From contig NBAZ01000008.1 of NCBI GenBank assembly GCA_002794735.1, positions 1,116,001 to 1,180,000 on the forward strand: a stretch of DNA of 64,000 nt, read 5' to 3'. The notes under the pieces were generated by a model that was given only the letters and a program-made list of their open reading frames with translations, made no database searches and was not told the DNA's origin. Source of the stretch: Pyrrhoderma lamaoense (taxonomy: Eukaryota > Basidiomycota > Agaricomycetes > Hymenochaetales > Hymenochaetaceae). The translations under genes were made by a program, and so were the position numbers. Numbering within the stretch: position 1 is the first letter of the stretch; the number at the start of each line of letters is the position of its first letter. Below are positions 48,434 through 59,380 of the stretch, piece by piece.

Positions 48434-48790
48434 GTTGTAACAAAGCTTTAACTATGATATTATATGATTATACGGGTACATGTAGAAGATAATGAGGGAT
48501 GAAGTTAGAATAGCGATGATAGGAGTGCTTGACGGTATTTATGAAGAACCGGACTCGGAGAATTAGGCGCCTATGTAAGAACCATAGGACGGCATTGTAG
48601 GCACATATATTACTGTAATTTCACTTTGTTATACTAATATGCATATCTTTAGAAATAATAGTAGCTAAAAGGGGCAATTACTACTTTTAAAAAAGGTTTA
48701 TCTACACGTACTATAGATAGTTGTACGGGGTTTTTCGATCGTGCTACATTACAATAAGTATAAGAAGCTCAAGAAAAACTCACGAAGTGT
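48434..48790. other. Spacer between RING gene 3' end and JmjC start
   Basis: About 360 AT-rich bases between two tandem minus-strand genes. It presumably holds the JmjC promoter and the RING gene 3' UTR. No other feature seen. Confidence 0.5.
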
Positions 48791-50402
48791 TTAGAATCCC
48801 GATCTATGGTTAGGCGCCCAAGTCCCACCGGCGCTTGTTTTTGCTCCAGAGATTATGAACCGTCTTCCTTCAGCCATAGAGGGTGTTGAGGGCATAAACC
48901 TCCGTATACTATCATTTGGTGTTGAAGGGACTGATTGCATGCTCGCGTTCATATGATTCTTAACCGTTGGTCCTACCGGAGTTGTTGCAGGGGGTATGAA
49001 CCGGCGCGGTCCTTGCGATTGATTTTGTCTGATGTATTGCGAAGAAATTACCCCAGAAACGTGTTTGTTGGGAAGACCTGTGAAAGCGAACAAGATATTT
49101 ATTTCTTATTTGAAATTAGTGATTATGGTTGATGGCCGTGTGCTGACCTTGGTCTTCTGTGAATCGAGCCTGGAAGTCTCCCATAGGTGTAGGAAGTCTC
49201 TGAGTTTCGTGATCACGATACTGTTCCGGTAAGCGTCGAAACTGACCAGGTGCTGGTGGAGGCGGCATATGTCTACTATCAAATCGTCCCTCTTGTGGAT
49301 GATTAGGCGAGACTTGAGGAAGTTGCTGTTGCATCTGCACCATCTGAGGTTTCTTATATGCATATGTTCTGTTGAAAAACAGGTTTCAGATTATCTAACC
49401 GTACAGAAAGGATGATCAGTCACAAGTTGAAATGACTTGATCCTGGAGGGTTATTGTATGTCTGTGATTGTCTTCGCAAGTGTGGGTTTACATTGACATC
49501 ATCGTTACCATTGAGGCGAGACAGTGAAGGAGGAGGATCAGCATCCGGGGGAAGAGTGATGCGCGGAGGGCCGAGTGGTGTGTGGATAGAACGGGGACTA
49601 GAAGTAGATCTTCGAAATACGGTGAAACTCAAGGCAGAGGGAGTTCAGCATACAAAGTCAACGCACAAATGGTTACTGGTTAAGGGGCGCTTTCCATTTG
49701 CATTCATATAGGAGCTTGGTTCTTGCCTTACTTGACCAGCTCGATCCAAAGCCCGAGAGCTCTCGGCCCTCAGTTCTTCTAGTTCTCTGTTTGATATATC
49801 GTAAGTGCCTAGATTCAATTTACGAGAACAGGAGCCAACTTTTTCAGAGACTTGACTTCATTGTGTTTCTGAACACATATGGCCCGGTACTGGAGATAGC
49901 GAGATTTATAATATCTTGCTGCACTAGTAAGGCGTTCGTGCTGAAACTGTACACATATACCAGGGGATGTAAATCAAGAGGATCAAGGATATGGTACAGA
50001 GCCAGAAAAGACCTTTGCTGTCTGCGCAAGGGCATCTAATTTGAATGGGAGAGAGCAGAACCAGTCTGAAAAAGGGGGAGGCATCTTAAAGTATTCAAGC
50101 ATGTTGTTTTTCAGCTAAACCGGAGCACGATTAGCGGAAACCCACCTCTTTTTGGAGGGGCATCAACTCAATTCCTTTCGCGTTACAGCTTGAGCAGCTC
50201 TGATCAGCGCCTAGTAGATAAATATAGTGCATATACCACATGTTTGAGAGCAGCAAGACATACTCAGGTGAGAATTGCATAAGACATGGCCACACTCAGT
50301 GATCCAAAAAGGTATAGTTGGATTTGGAGCACCATTAGGTAAAAAAGCTATTTGACAGACAGCACAAGTTACAAATTCCCATATACTGAAGTCTTTGAGC
50401 AT
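48791..50402 (-). CDS. RING-finger protein, Zip3/RNF212-like
   Basis: Probable meiotic-type SUMO/ubiquitin E3. Exons read with confidence are 50264-50402, 50146-50210, 50013-50084, 49840-49946, 49732-49786, about 49424-49627, 49148-49368 and 48791-49077, about 380 residues. The N-terminal RING is FVTCAVCQIAFLPNG, then FWITECGHVLCNSHL, then CSSCNAKGIELMPLQ. This is the C-x2-C...C-x-H...C-x2-C layout of Zip3/RNF212, with no tryptophan-type E2 loop. A middle block (SDWFCSLPFKLDALAQTAK) and a coiled coil (KHNEVKSLKKELEELRAESS) follow, then a Pro/Arg-rich tail with two related units, RRFIPPATTP and RRFMPSTPS. The join between 49732 and 49627 does not keep frame, so an unseen micro-exon or a missing base is likely. 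Meiotic function is inferred from the layout only. Confidence 0.7.
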
Positions 50403-50668
50403 TCTCTTGATTCATTATAACTTGCTCTGAAGCCATTTTTATACTCTGAAGGCTGTATTGAGTTTTTGCTTTTGGTCTAGCAGCAAGATACAGCGACAAG
50501 TAGATTAACGACGCTAGAGACAAGTGCTAAAAGAAGACAAACTGTGGAAGGAACTTATGTCACGTGCTACTTCCCACGTAGCGTTGCCTCTTTAGTCAAC
50601 TTTCCTGAGTTTAATAATGTAAGGGATAAGTTACTTGTTCTGTTAAAAGCAGTGTAGCATAAACTAGC

Positions 50669-51988
50669 ATGTCGGCAGCTGCAGCATCGAAAGTCTCATT
50701 CACAGTTAGACGCCCGACTCCTGTTTCTCGTCAGGGCTCTTCCGGGCTAGATTCTGATGCTGAAGGAACATTCAAAGTTCCCGCATTACCACGACATATC
50801 AGTGAAAGAACCCACTCCTCCGCAGGCAGCCCACTGGCAAACGGATCATCTCGTCCTCCTAGTAGAACATCTGAAATTGACTCTAGTGATGATGAATCGG
50901 AAGGTGTTGATGAGATCGTGACTGAATTCGATCAGCAACGGTGTGTGCTTATTTCTTCCCTGAATAGCTCAGGTCCTCAACTCAAAGCAGCTCCTCTATA
51001 TGTCAGACTTAATGGAAAAAAAGACAAGGGTCCTCTTGTAATACCTGCTTTAGCAAACCGTGACTGGAGAGAAGCTGCGCGAAAGCGAAAGGCCTCAGAA
51101 ATGTTTGTGCCAGCTGGTGGTGCAGCGAAAACAGGAGCCGACGGGAGTGTCGGTGGACTAGGGACAGTAGATACTATCAATTCCGGTCCAGAAGTAGCCG
51201 GGCTCATAAAGATGGAGAAGAAGATAAGAATGGATGTTGACACGACCAAAGAGACTGTGACTCAAGAAATCACATCTACAACTACTGTTCGAGCAGAGAC
51301 AGAAGATGAGAAAGCTATGCGGGCTCTCCTAGCTGAGGCAAATGGCGAACGTGGTCCGGATGATGATCTCGTTATACCGTCAATACCTTTAAATGACGAG
51401 GATCACTCTCGTACTTCAGACGAAGCGGATGCATTTCGGAAGGATATCGTCACACGTCCAGAACAGGCCACTCTTGAAGACTATGAACGTATCCCTGTTG
51501 AACAGTTTGGAGCAGCCTTGCTCAGGGGGATGGGGTGGAAACCTGGTCAGGCAGCTTCTCGGACTAGAACAGGACCTGTTGAACCTTACCTACCTGCGGC
51601 TCGGCCTGCCTTGCTTGGTATCGGTGCAAAGGAACGAGAGGTCTTAGATGATGGTTCTTCGTCAAGGAAGCCTCCAAAACCTGAACGACGATATGTTCCC
51701 GTGGTAAAAAGGGAACGTGAAGGGAGTGGGAGGGATTCAGGTCGTTCGTCACGGAGATCATCGCGTTCTCCAGAGCCGGACAGGAGGGACAGGGATAGAG
51801 ATCGCGAATCCAATCGACATCGAGAGAAGGACCGCGATTATGACAAACGTCGTGACCGGGATCGTGATTACGATAGGGATCACAGAGACAGGCGCAGAGA
51901 TTACGAGGATACTCGTGAACGCGACAGGACAAGAGAAAAAGAAAGGCGTCGAGACCGTGACTATGACCGGGAAAGGAGTCATCGGTAA
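50669..51988 (+). CDS. SPP2: Spp2/GPKOW-type G-patch splicing factor
   Basis: Activator of the DEAH helicase Prp2 at catalytic activation of the spliceosome. It is a single uninterrupted frame of 439 residues, which is rare in this window. The N-terminus is Ser-rich. YVRLNGKKDKGPLVIPALAN and RDWREAARKRKASEMFVP form the conserved Spp2 block, and the short G-patch-like motif YERIPVEQFGAALLRGMGWK with PGQ lies at about residues 275-300. After it come PYLPAARPALLGIGAKE and an 85-residue Arg/Asp repeat tail (RDRDRDRESNRHREKDRDYD), typical of SR-like splicing proteins. It is divergent to the RING gene with 266 bases between. Confidence 0.93.
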   Translation: MSAAAASKVSFTVRRPTPVSRQGSSGLDSDAEGTFKVPALPRHISERTHSSAGSPLANGSSRPPSRTSEIDSSDDESEGVDEIVTEFDQQRCVLISSLNSSGPQLKAAPLYVRLNGKKDKGPLVIPALANRDWREAARKRKASEMFVPAGGAAKTGADGSVGGLGTVDTINSGPEVAGLIKMEKKIRMDVDTTKETVTQEITSTTTVRAETEDEKAMRALLAEANGERGPDDDLVIPSIPLNDEDHSRTSDEADAFRKDIVTRPEQATLEDYERIPVEQFGAALLRGMGWKPGQAASRTRTGPVEPYLPAARPALLGIGAKEREVLDDGSSSRKPPKPERRYVPVVKREREGSGRDSGRSSRRSSRSPEPDRRDRDRDRESNRHREKDRDYDKRRDRDRDYDRDHRDRRRDYEDTRERDRTREKERRRDRDYDRERSHR

Positions 51989-52266
51989 AAGTGCTCGATA
52001 TAACTTAATTTCTTCAATCACAGCTTAGATAGAATGACTATTTGTTTATATGAATTTCGACTCTTTCTACTGTTTGTATCAATATTCCATGTGTAGTGAT
52101 TTATTGTAGATGTCACCACAGATTACTAAATCTGGAAAAGAACGTTTTCGGCTATTGATTGATTGTACAAATTCACTTATAAGATGTATCTATTTGGAGC
52201 TAGTGTTCCCTTCTTGGACTATCGTCTCATATACACATAGATGTACTTCATCGCGAATATGAACCT

Positions 52267-54130
52267 ATGTCCTCTTCAGTAGAGCCAATAACTGACTTAG
52301 AGAAAGTCACTCCCCAAAGGACCTTGATAGAAAGCAGCGGCATGCTATATTCGAGCACATATACCGGCGTTTAGCTATACATAGAAATGACGTGGAAAGA
52401 TGGGCTAATTATGAAGGATTCTGCACGAACAGACAAGATGAAAACTCCATACGAGAGAGATATGTGATAGAAGTAGAGAAGTGGGCAAATGAATTGTTGG
52501 AACATACATGGATCGCTTGTGAAGAATCTGGTTCTGGTAAGCTGGTATGATACAAAGGTATACGTGATTTGAGTTACACTGAAAACTCATATGCAATAGG
52601 TTGTCCTACAGTTGATCCTCTCACAGATACTTCCTTTCGGGACTTACCACCCTTACCACCGCCGGAAGTATTATCTCGATTTCTCAATACGATACTACTG
52701 CTTTCAATCACATCAATAAAACGATATTCTTCTCATACGCGAGCTTTCTTATTCTCATTAGGTTACCTTGATGAAACGGCTGCTGTTGCAACCCTCAAGA
52801 ATCCATCCCATGCAATTGTAGATACAGAGTCCCATGCTCAGTCAGCTAAGAATGCACAAGCAGATAAGAACAAAATCTGGAGGAGGGTGGGCATTACTGG
52901 TGCTGCTATAGCTGGCGGAGTGCTTGTAGGCGTAACAGGGGGGCTTGCGGCTCCTCTAGTGGGAGCAGGGGTGACAACTGTCCTCGGAGCTTTGGGATTA
53001 GGCGGATCTGCGGCAGGAGTACTTGCGGCAGGACTAGCGAGCTCTTCAGCAGTGTGTGGAGCTCTGTTTGGAGTGTATGGGGCAAAGTCGGGGGCGGACA
53101 TGGTCGCGAGACACACCAAAGACGTTGCAGACTTAGCTATCATTCCTGTCCACCCACCAAAAGAGACGCTAGCGGTGCGCGTTTGCGTAAGTGGCTGGAT
53201 TAGTGATAGAAACGATGTTACAGCACCATGGACTATTTTTGATGATTCAGAAGATACATATGCTTTACAATGGGAAGTCGAGGCCTTGCAGCAGCTATCG
53301 ACCGCACTCGGTGATCTCATAAAATCTCATGCATTAAAATATGTGAAAGCAGAAATAGTCCGTTGCTTTTCTCCAATTGTGCAGGACCAAAACACTGACT
53401 GTTTTGTCTGTTTATAGATAAGACATACATTTTTAGCAGCTCTCTTTGCAAGTCTCACTCCAATCGCATTTCTTAAGCTAGGACAACTAGTAGACAACCC
53501 CTGGGCTAACGCAAAAGCACTAGCCATCAAAACAGGTCATGTTCTAGGAGACTTACTTGCTGTAGGGGCATTCGGTGCCCGACCTGTCACTTTACATGGG
53601 TACTCTCTAGGAGCGCTGGTAATTTTAACTGCTCTAGAGCACCTTTCGTCTCTACCGGCTTCCAGATCTGCACATGCTGTTCAAGACGTCTTCCTAATGG
53701 GGACTCCTGCTCCCTCTGATTCCTCAGCATGGGCTCGCGCAAGGAGAGTCGTAGCAGGTCGTATCGTAAACGCGTACACTGACGCTGAATCCGACTACGT
53801 ATTAGCCTTCCTTTCCCGAGTTGCTTTGAGCACTGCAACTGCTCGTAGCTTCGGAGTAGCTGGCTTGCAACCGGTTGAGATACCCGTATTGAGAACGTTA
53901 AAGTTGACGACGTTGAGGGTCATGTCTCATGGCGAGGGGTATGTGGCCGCTGTCTTATGATATGCGGGGCGCGCGGAGTGAATGCAGACGAGGCTGAAGC
54001 TCAAGAGAAGCTCGTTGGTGAAATAATCAGAAAGGAATTGGAAGAAGGGTCAACAATAAGATCTCATGATAATTCCAAGGATACTCCTGATAATTCCAAG
54101 GATACTCCGCCAACCAGTGGACACTCATAA
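52267..54130 (+). CDS. DUF726 / TMCO4-like alpha/beta-hydrolase-fold membrane protein
   Basis: Exons 52267-52536, 52600-53357 and 53418 onward. The first exon needs one extra base at CCCC (about 52314-52317) to join MSSSVEPITDLEKVTP to KDLDRKQRHAIFEHIYRRLA. Exon 2 holds a glycine-rich hydrophobic stretch (about 52895-53095) that looks like paired membrane segments, followed by LAVRVCVSGWISDRNDVTAPW. Exon 3 has HGYSLGALVILTALEHL, a GxSxG nucleophile elbow, and AVQDVFLMGTPAPSD, then GRIVNAYTDAESDYVLAFLS, all typical of DUF726. The literal stop is at 53958-53960. A second missing T there would extend the protein to 54128-54130, adding RGVNADEAEAQEKLVGEIIR and a repeated DNSKDTP. Catalytic substrate unknown. 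Confidence 0.85.
54068..54109 (+). repeat. Two tandem 21-base units
   Basis: GATAATTCCAAGGATACTCC plus one base is repeated twice head to tail. In the frame of the possible DUF726 extension it encodes DNSKDTP twice. Confidence 0.95.
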
Positions 54131-54409
54131 AGATCGTAGATCAATGTGTGGAACAAGCATAGCATGATGATATATAGCAACGCTAGTACTATTTTACGGA
54201 TTTAGGAGATAAATGCTACAGTCATGATTAGATGTATGAAAGGAGGTCAGAAGAGTCCATAAAGCTCAAAATCCTGCTCTACTAGTCCATATTAATGGGG
54301 ATCGTGAGACAGAAACAATAAAGTGTATCAAACACTGGTGGCTAAGTAGATACCAGAAACGCAATGGGTCATGCCAAGTGGGAGGGCAGACTTCATATGT
54401 ATTATTGGT

Positions 54410-55767
54410 TTATCCTGACCCCGTTAGAGAGGATATACTTATTCCAGACCCGCTTAATAAGCTCTGAAGAATTGACTGTAAGCAACAAATCCATCTTTAC
54501 TAGTCAGAAAAACTTACCGCTAAGTCACTCTCATCAACTGGGCATTCAAATGAGAAGGAGTTACTGAATGATGGCGAAACTGTTATGAATAGGAATTTAA
54601 TTCCAAGCTAGATAAGGCACATAACTTCAGTACTGGCCCATTAGGATTTAATTCTCAATGCTTACAGTAATTTTATAATCGATATCTATATTCTCTTTGG
54701 TCCCTGTGATACCACACTTTGATAGCAGATCTTCAAGAACCTCTTTATCTGTATCTTCAGATAAGTTGTAAGTGAGAGAGAACGGGAACTGGAACGTGGT
54801 TTCTGTGTGGGCTTTGAATTCGATATTATCTTTCTCGCCTCCACCGACATCCATGTCATTAGTAGGATACGTGAGCTGTTTAGTATGTCAATCAAATGAG
54901 GCTTCTTCGAAGGCGCAGGACTTACATTGACAACAATCCTCTTGAAGGAGACCGAGAAATAGTTTGGATTATCAACCCTGAAAACCAAAATTAGTATGCG
55001 TATAAGCGTTAGTCTAATTCTAACTTACGAGATATTGACACCGAGGTTAAGGCTAAGAGATGATGATGTCACTTCGAACTAGCATACAAGTATGTTCAGC
55101 ACTATGATAACCAATCACTAGATATGAAGGACGTACAGCACTCCCGCCAGTAGAGTTGAGGCCAACTTGGTTGATCGTAACATCAGGAGGGCGAACCCAC
55201 TACAGAAAGTATAAGCTTGTAACCAAGGAGAGATGAAGTTTTATTCACCATCGCCAGAGTTAGCACAATGCTAACAAGCAAGAATAGGAATATAAGGATG
55301 GAGCAACACAAGAACCTTAGCACACATTTCCCTCTACTTCCCTTTAGAGAAGTTAGGAAAAGAAGTTAGGACGGAAAAATCTACTTCTTTTGAGGCACCG
55401 AACATACCTTTGCCCACAAATTGCCCCTTTGGTCTTTACGCCATACTCTGATGGCACCCGTTGATCTATTGATGTGATAGAATATATTAGTATGTGATTC
55501 TATATAGTATTTTGAGATCTACATACTCAGGTGGCCTGAAGACGGGGGAAACATTTCTTCATATCTTCCCTTTTCTCTGTTTTGAACTACAGTAGTATCG
55601 TTTCCTGCATGCGCAGTACTCGTCTGAAGCCCCTCATCATCCCGGTATCCACTTTGGTCATAAGTTGGATGCTGTTGAGTATTGCTGTAAGGGTTATAAT
55701 CACTGTAAGGCTGCTGATTTTCGTAACGCTGATTATTATGGGAGTAGTATGGGTCCTGGTATGACAT
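54410..55767 (-). CDS. LEA2-like single-pass membrane protein
   Basis: Exons 55527-55767, 55408-55465, 55249-55341, 55137-55199, 55029-55078, 54926-54977, 54666-54875, 54518-54607 and 54410-54475, about 307 residues. A Tyr/Gln/Asn-rich cytosolic N-terminus (MSYQDPYYSHNNQ) leads to TGAIRVWRKDQRGNLW and the basic GSRGKCVLRFLCC. One strong membrane helix follows (SILIFLFLLVSIVLTLAM), then WVRPPDVTINQVG and a beta-sandwich (FEVTSSSLSLNLGVNIS, VDNPNYFSVSFKRIVVN, FKAHTETTFQFPFSL) like the WHy/LEA14 domain, ending with FSFECPVDESDLA. The first intron keeps frame only if one G is added at the donor (about 55527). Function is unknown; fungal homologues are membrane or vacuole proteins. Confidence 0.75.
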
Positions 55768-56148
55768 GGTGAAGGGTGAAGGTGAGAAGGAAAGTAGGTT
55801 GCGACAATTCTTGTCGTTGCTGCGCACAAGTCCTTAGCACACCGCATTTTGACTGTCACGCTCTGTACGTCATCGGGGTAACTAATTTACCATTATTTCA
55901 AATGGCATATATTGGTACCTCTCAGGAGGTGATGGTATATGTCAGCCATGAGTATATAACATCTTATATTTCATACTTTTTTGGATTATATAGTAAATTT
56001 GTTGACTAAACTAAGCATCTGTGATGCTTCAATTCCATAGAAGAATGAGATGCTAAGAAGACTCTGTGACAGTTGTGTGACTTTATATATTGTGGCGACC
56101 TTGGATGTGTATCTGTAGCTAAACCAACAGCGTTCCGGATAGACAACA
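55768..56148. other. Divergent promoter region, LEA2-like / VMA8
   Basis: About 380 bases between divergent starts. No coding or RNA feature seen. Confidence 0.5.
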
Positions 56149-57044
56149 ATGTCGGGCACAGGAGGGGCGCGTGAAAATATCTTCCCAACGCGTATGGCGT
56201 TGACGAACATCAAGCTACGCTTAAAGGGTGCTCAGACCGGTCATTCATTGCTAGCAAAGAAAAGAGATGCACTTTCGACACGTTTCCGTGCCATCCTTAG
56301 AAAGGTTGACACGGTGAGCAGATGCTTGGAGTGAAGGTACTTGAACCTTGTTACTGATCTACTTCTTCTCTGAACAAGTAGGCAAAACGACAAATGGGAA
56401 AAGTGATGCAATTAGCTTCATTCTCACTTGCTGAGGTCTCCTACGCAACTGGTGATATCGCATATCTTGTTCAGGAACAAGCCAAATCTGCTTCTTTCAG
56501 AGTACGCGCAAAGCAAGAAAACGTATCCGGGGTCATTTTACCTGCCTTCGAAGTTGATCGTGTGCAAGGATCCGGTATGCTTTATCTTACTTTTTCTATA
56601 GTAATATGCTCACTATCCGCCACAGACTTCAACCTCACTGGTCTTGGTCGAGGAGGACAACAGGTTTTAAAAGCAAAGGAGGCCTATGCAAAAGCTGTCG
56701 AAACTCTAGTGGAACTTGCCTCTCTTCAAACTGCATTTGCTATTCTTGACGAAGTCATCCGATTGACCAACCGAAGAGTAAATGCGATCGAGCACGTAGT
56801 TATTCCAAAGCTCGACAACACCATCAAATATATCATGAGTGAACTTGATGAGATGGATCGTGAAGAGTTCTTCCGGCTTAAAAAGGTACAAGGCAAAAAG
56901 AAGCGGGATGCTGCTAACGCGGATGCTAAAAGAATGGAGATACAAGAACAAATGGGCAAAGATGAGGTGCTTCCTCCTGTAGAAAGCGGCGATACTGGTG
57001 GTGCAGACTTATTGGCTAGTAAAGACGAAGACGTTATTTTCTGA
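56149..57044 (+). CDS. VMA8: V-type H+-ATPase subunit D
   Basis: Central-stalk subunit that transmits rotation in the vacuolar proton pump. Exons 56149-56313, 56382-56574 and 56626-57044 give 258 residues in frame. Motifs are [133 protein letters not shown] and [18 protein letters not shown]. The protein is long antiparallel helices, as in all VMA8 proteins. Its stop lies only 51 bases from the stop of the convergent phosphatase, so the mRNAs probably overlap. Confidence 0.97.
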
Positions 57045-57095
57045 TTTTTCTGTTCCCGATCATTACTTGTACAACAGGAATTATATGCATCTAAT

Positions 57096-58318
57096 CTATT
57101 TTATTAAAAGATTGTATCTTATCCGTTCTAAATCTGCATCAGTCAACGATGTTTTCTGACGTACATAGCCCTCGACTCCCCCGTACTTCGTGCGAATGAT
57201 TTCAAGCGCAGTCATCATGTTGATCTCCCTGAAATAGCTGTTACGACGATACCTCTTTTGGACCGATAAAAAAACATACCTCGCACTCCCCATATTTTGA
57301 AACCCTAGCCAGTTATCGCGGAACATCTTATCTTTCTCCAAGCGTGCAATCAGGTGTGGCATTGCGGGTTCTAACCCGTATGCTGTTAATGCATAATCGT
57401 ATGTTATGGCCTCTTCAGAGACACCGAGTATCTGTGCATGGCTGTATGAGTGATCATTTGTTACTAACCTGGCCATTTCAGTCACTCACGAGGAGAATGA
57501 GTGCAACCATAATCCCTGTACGGTCTTTACCGTAGGTGCAATGTATTAAACAACCCTCATCCGGAGCATCTCGCAAGTGGGTCAAGATAACTTCCAGTGA
57601 AGAACCACAATTATCAAGAATATTCGTGTACAACTCTCTAAAGGCCTGTCGTTCCGTATAAATTACTGATAGTTTCCTCAACAGTATTATTTCAAACACA
57701 CCTTCTTTTCTTCTTTCTCGAAAAATGCCAATCTAAACGAAACGCGTGTCGTCAGTTTCTTATTTTTCTTGCGATAGAATAATTTTTTTTTAAATTGGTC
57801 AAGAAAAAGATGGATTAACCGTACTTTAGAGCTAAAGAGCTGGGGTCATATTCATCCCCATCGCTGACCGGTACGCGTACGAATTTGATCGATGGTTTCT
57901 TCCGCTCTGTCAAATCGGCAGTGTTATCGGATGCAAATGAAGGATCTAGGACTGCAGGCGTCGCACTATCGTACTTCGCCACTTCTGATGCGGAGCGTAG
58001 ATCGAAGACTGTATGCACACCGAGAGCGGATAATTCATCTGCTCCCTTTTGCGTTAAACGAGCGAGTTCACCCGAACGGAATAACACCCGTTGTCGTATT
58101 CTTGGCCTAGAGCTGTCTTGTTGACTTCCGGTTGATGACGAGGAAGATGAGGAAGAGGATGATGATGAGGGTACTGCTGAGGTTCTTAGAAACGATGAAA
58201 CTGAAACTCCATAGTCACGGAAGTTGATGACCCCATCAATAGTATGGAATGGTGGTGCTGTTAGGATGGTCCTCGTGTCTGCTTTTGTTGGTGTTCTTGT
58301 GGCTTGCGTTTCAAACAC
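57096..58318 (-). CDS. Tyrosine phosphatase-like protein (Y_phosphatase3 type), copy A
   Basis: Cys-based phosphatase with an atypical fold related to bacterial/fungal MptpB-like enzymes. Exons 57825-58318, 57702-57732, 57490-57645, 57280-57431 and 57096-57237 give 324 residues in frame. Motifs are TIDGVINFRDYG, RVLFRSGELARLTQKG, LGVHTVFDLRSASEV, the P-loop HCTYGKDRTGIMVALIL with Cys and Arg of the HCxxGKDR signature, DYALTAYGLEP, NWLGFQNMGSA and KYGGVEGYVRQKTSLTDADL. A run of 12 or more serines (TCx codons near 58140-58175) expands the loop before RVLFRSG. The next gene on the same strand is its paralogue, indicating tandem duplication. Substrate may be a phosphotyrosine or phosphoinositide, which the sequence does not decide. 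Confidence 0.9.
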
Positions 58319-59380
58319 TACTGTTTGAAGTGGTTCGGTCGGGTGGCGATATGAGATGAGTTGACGGTAGCTGAGAGGTATTGACTTGCTTGAATCATTA
58401 GACTTTGAACGAATTCAAAAACCATTAAAGAATTGTTAGAATAGAAGAGGTTCAGGAGGGGGGGGAGAAAGAGTTTTTGATGAGAATCTTGAAAAAACCG
58501 AATTAATGTGTATTTATGTTATTCTTTCGCCATCAAGCGATTTTAGCTTGATTTTAATGCGTGTTTCATAAAGTCTGTTTGGCTCAACTCCGACTTGTCG
58601 TGAGATGCGGTCTCTCATTATGCTTACATGTAACAAGTCCTCGGGCTGCGCTACTTTTTTTGAATGAGAAGGTGAGGAAGCTGCGGTTATGCCGAAGCGT
58701 AGACAGTTTCTAACGATCTATAGAAGAGAAGTAAACATGATGTGGACCTGATTTAATTGGTATTAAACCAGGTAAAGTTTATCAATACAAGCGCCTATGC
58801 ATCGGAGATCGGAAGTGGAGGTTGATGTGGTTAGGTTACTAGAGATTAGCTTCATTAAGCGATGGCTTCATGATATTTGTGGCTTCTATGTTAGCACCTT
58901 CTTTCAGAAAACACTTGCACAAGTATTGAATCAAATCGAGTATGCCTGCTAAAAGGACATTATGAGGGTGAAACAGTTTTTCTTTCTTATCGGTGTGTCA
59001 CGGAGAGATAGCATGATTTACAAGAACACATCTATTTGTAAACAAGAATTGCTCAATCGTCTTTCGATCAAGGAACGGACTGGGTCAAGTAAGCAAAATA
59101 ATAATACATACAAGAGCAAAAAAAGAAACATAAGTTAAATGAAGGAGAACGAATGAAAGTGAACCTGAAACGTGCGCTCAATAGTGCGCCGTCTTCGGTC
59201 GCGTGCTGTGATATGTGATTCATTATATCATTATCCATCCGAGACGGTGACCTTCTTTTCGTCCACGCTTAATTTTCAGATCAACAAACTGATCGCTAGT
59301 AAATATTAAAAACGTGCGTCATTATCATGTGTCGCCAAATTTCACCATATCCACAGGCTTGTTTGGGGGGATTCACGGGT
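58319..59380. other. 1.1 kb spacer between the two phosphatase copies
   Basis: No open frame or RNA gene that I can support. A G run lies at 58458-58465. It probably contains the copy A promoter and the copy B 3' UTR. Confidence 0.5.

Noticed and set aside
52838..53320. 160-codon frame antisense to DUF726 exon 2
   Set aside because: Mirror of the Gly/Ala-rich coding strand; the plus-strand frame has the family motifs.
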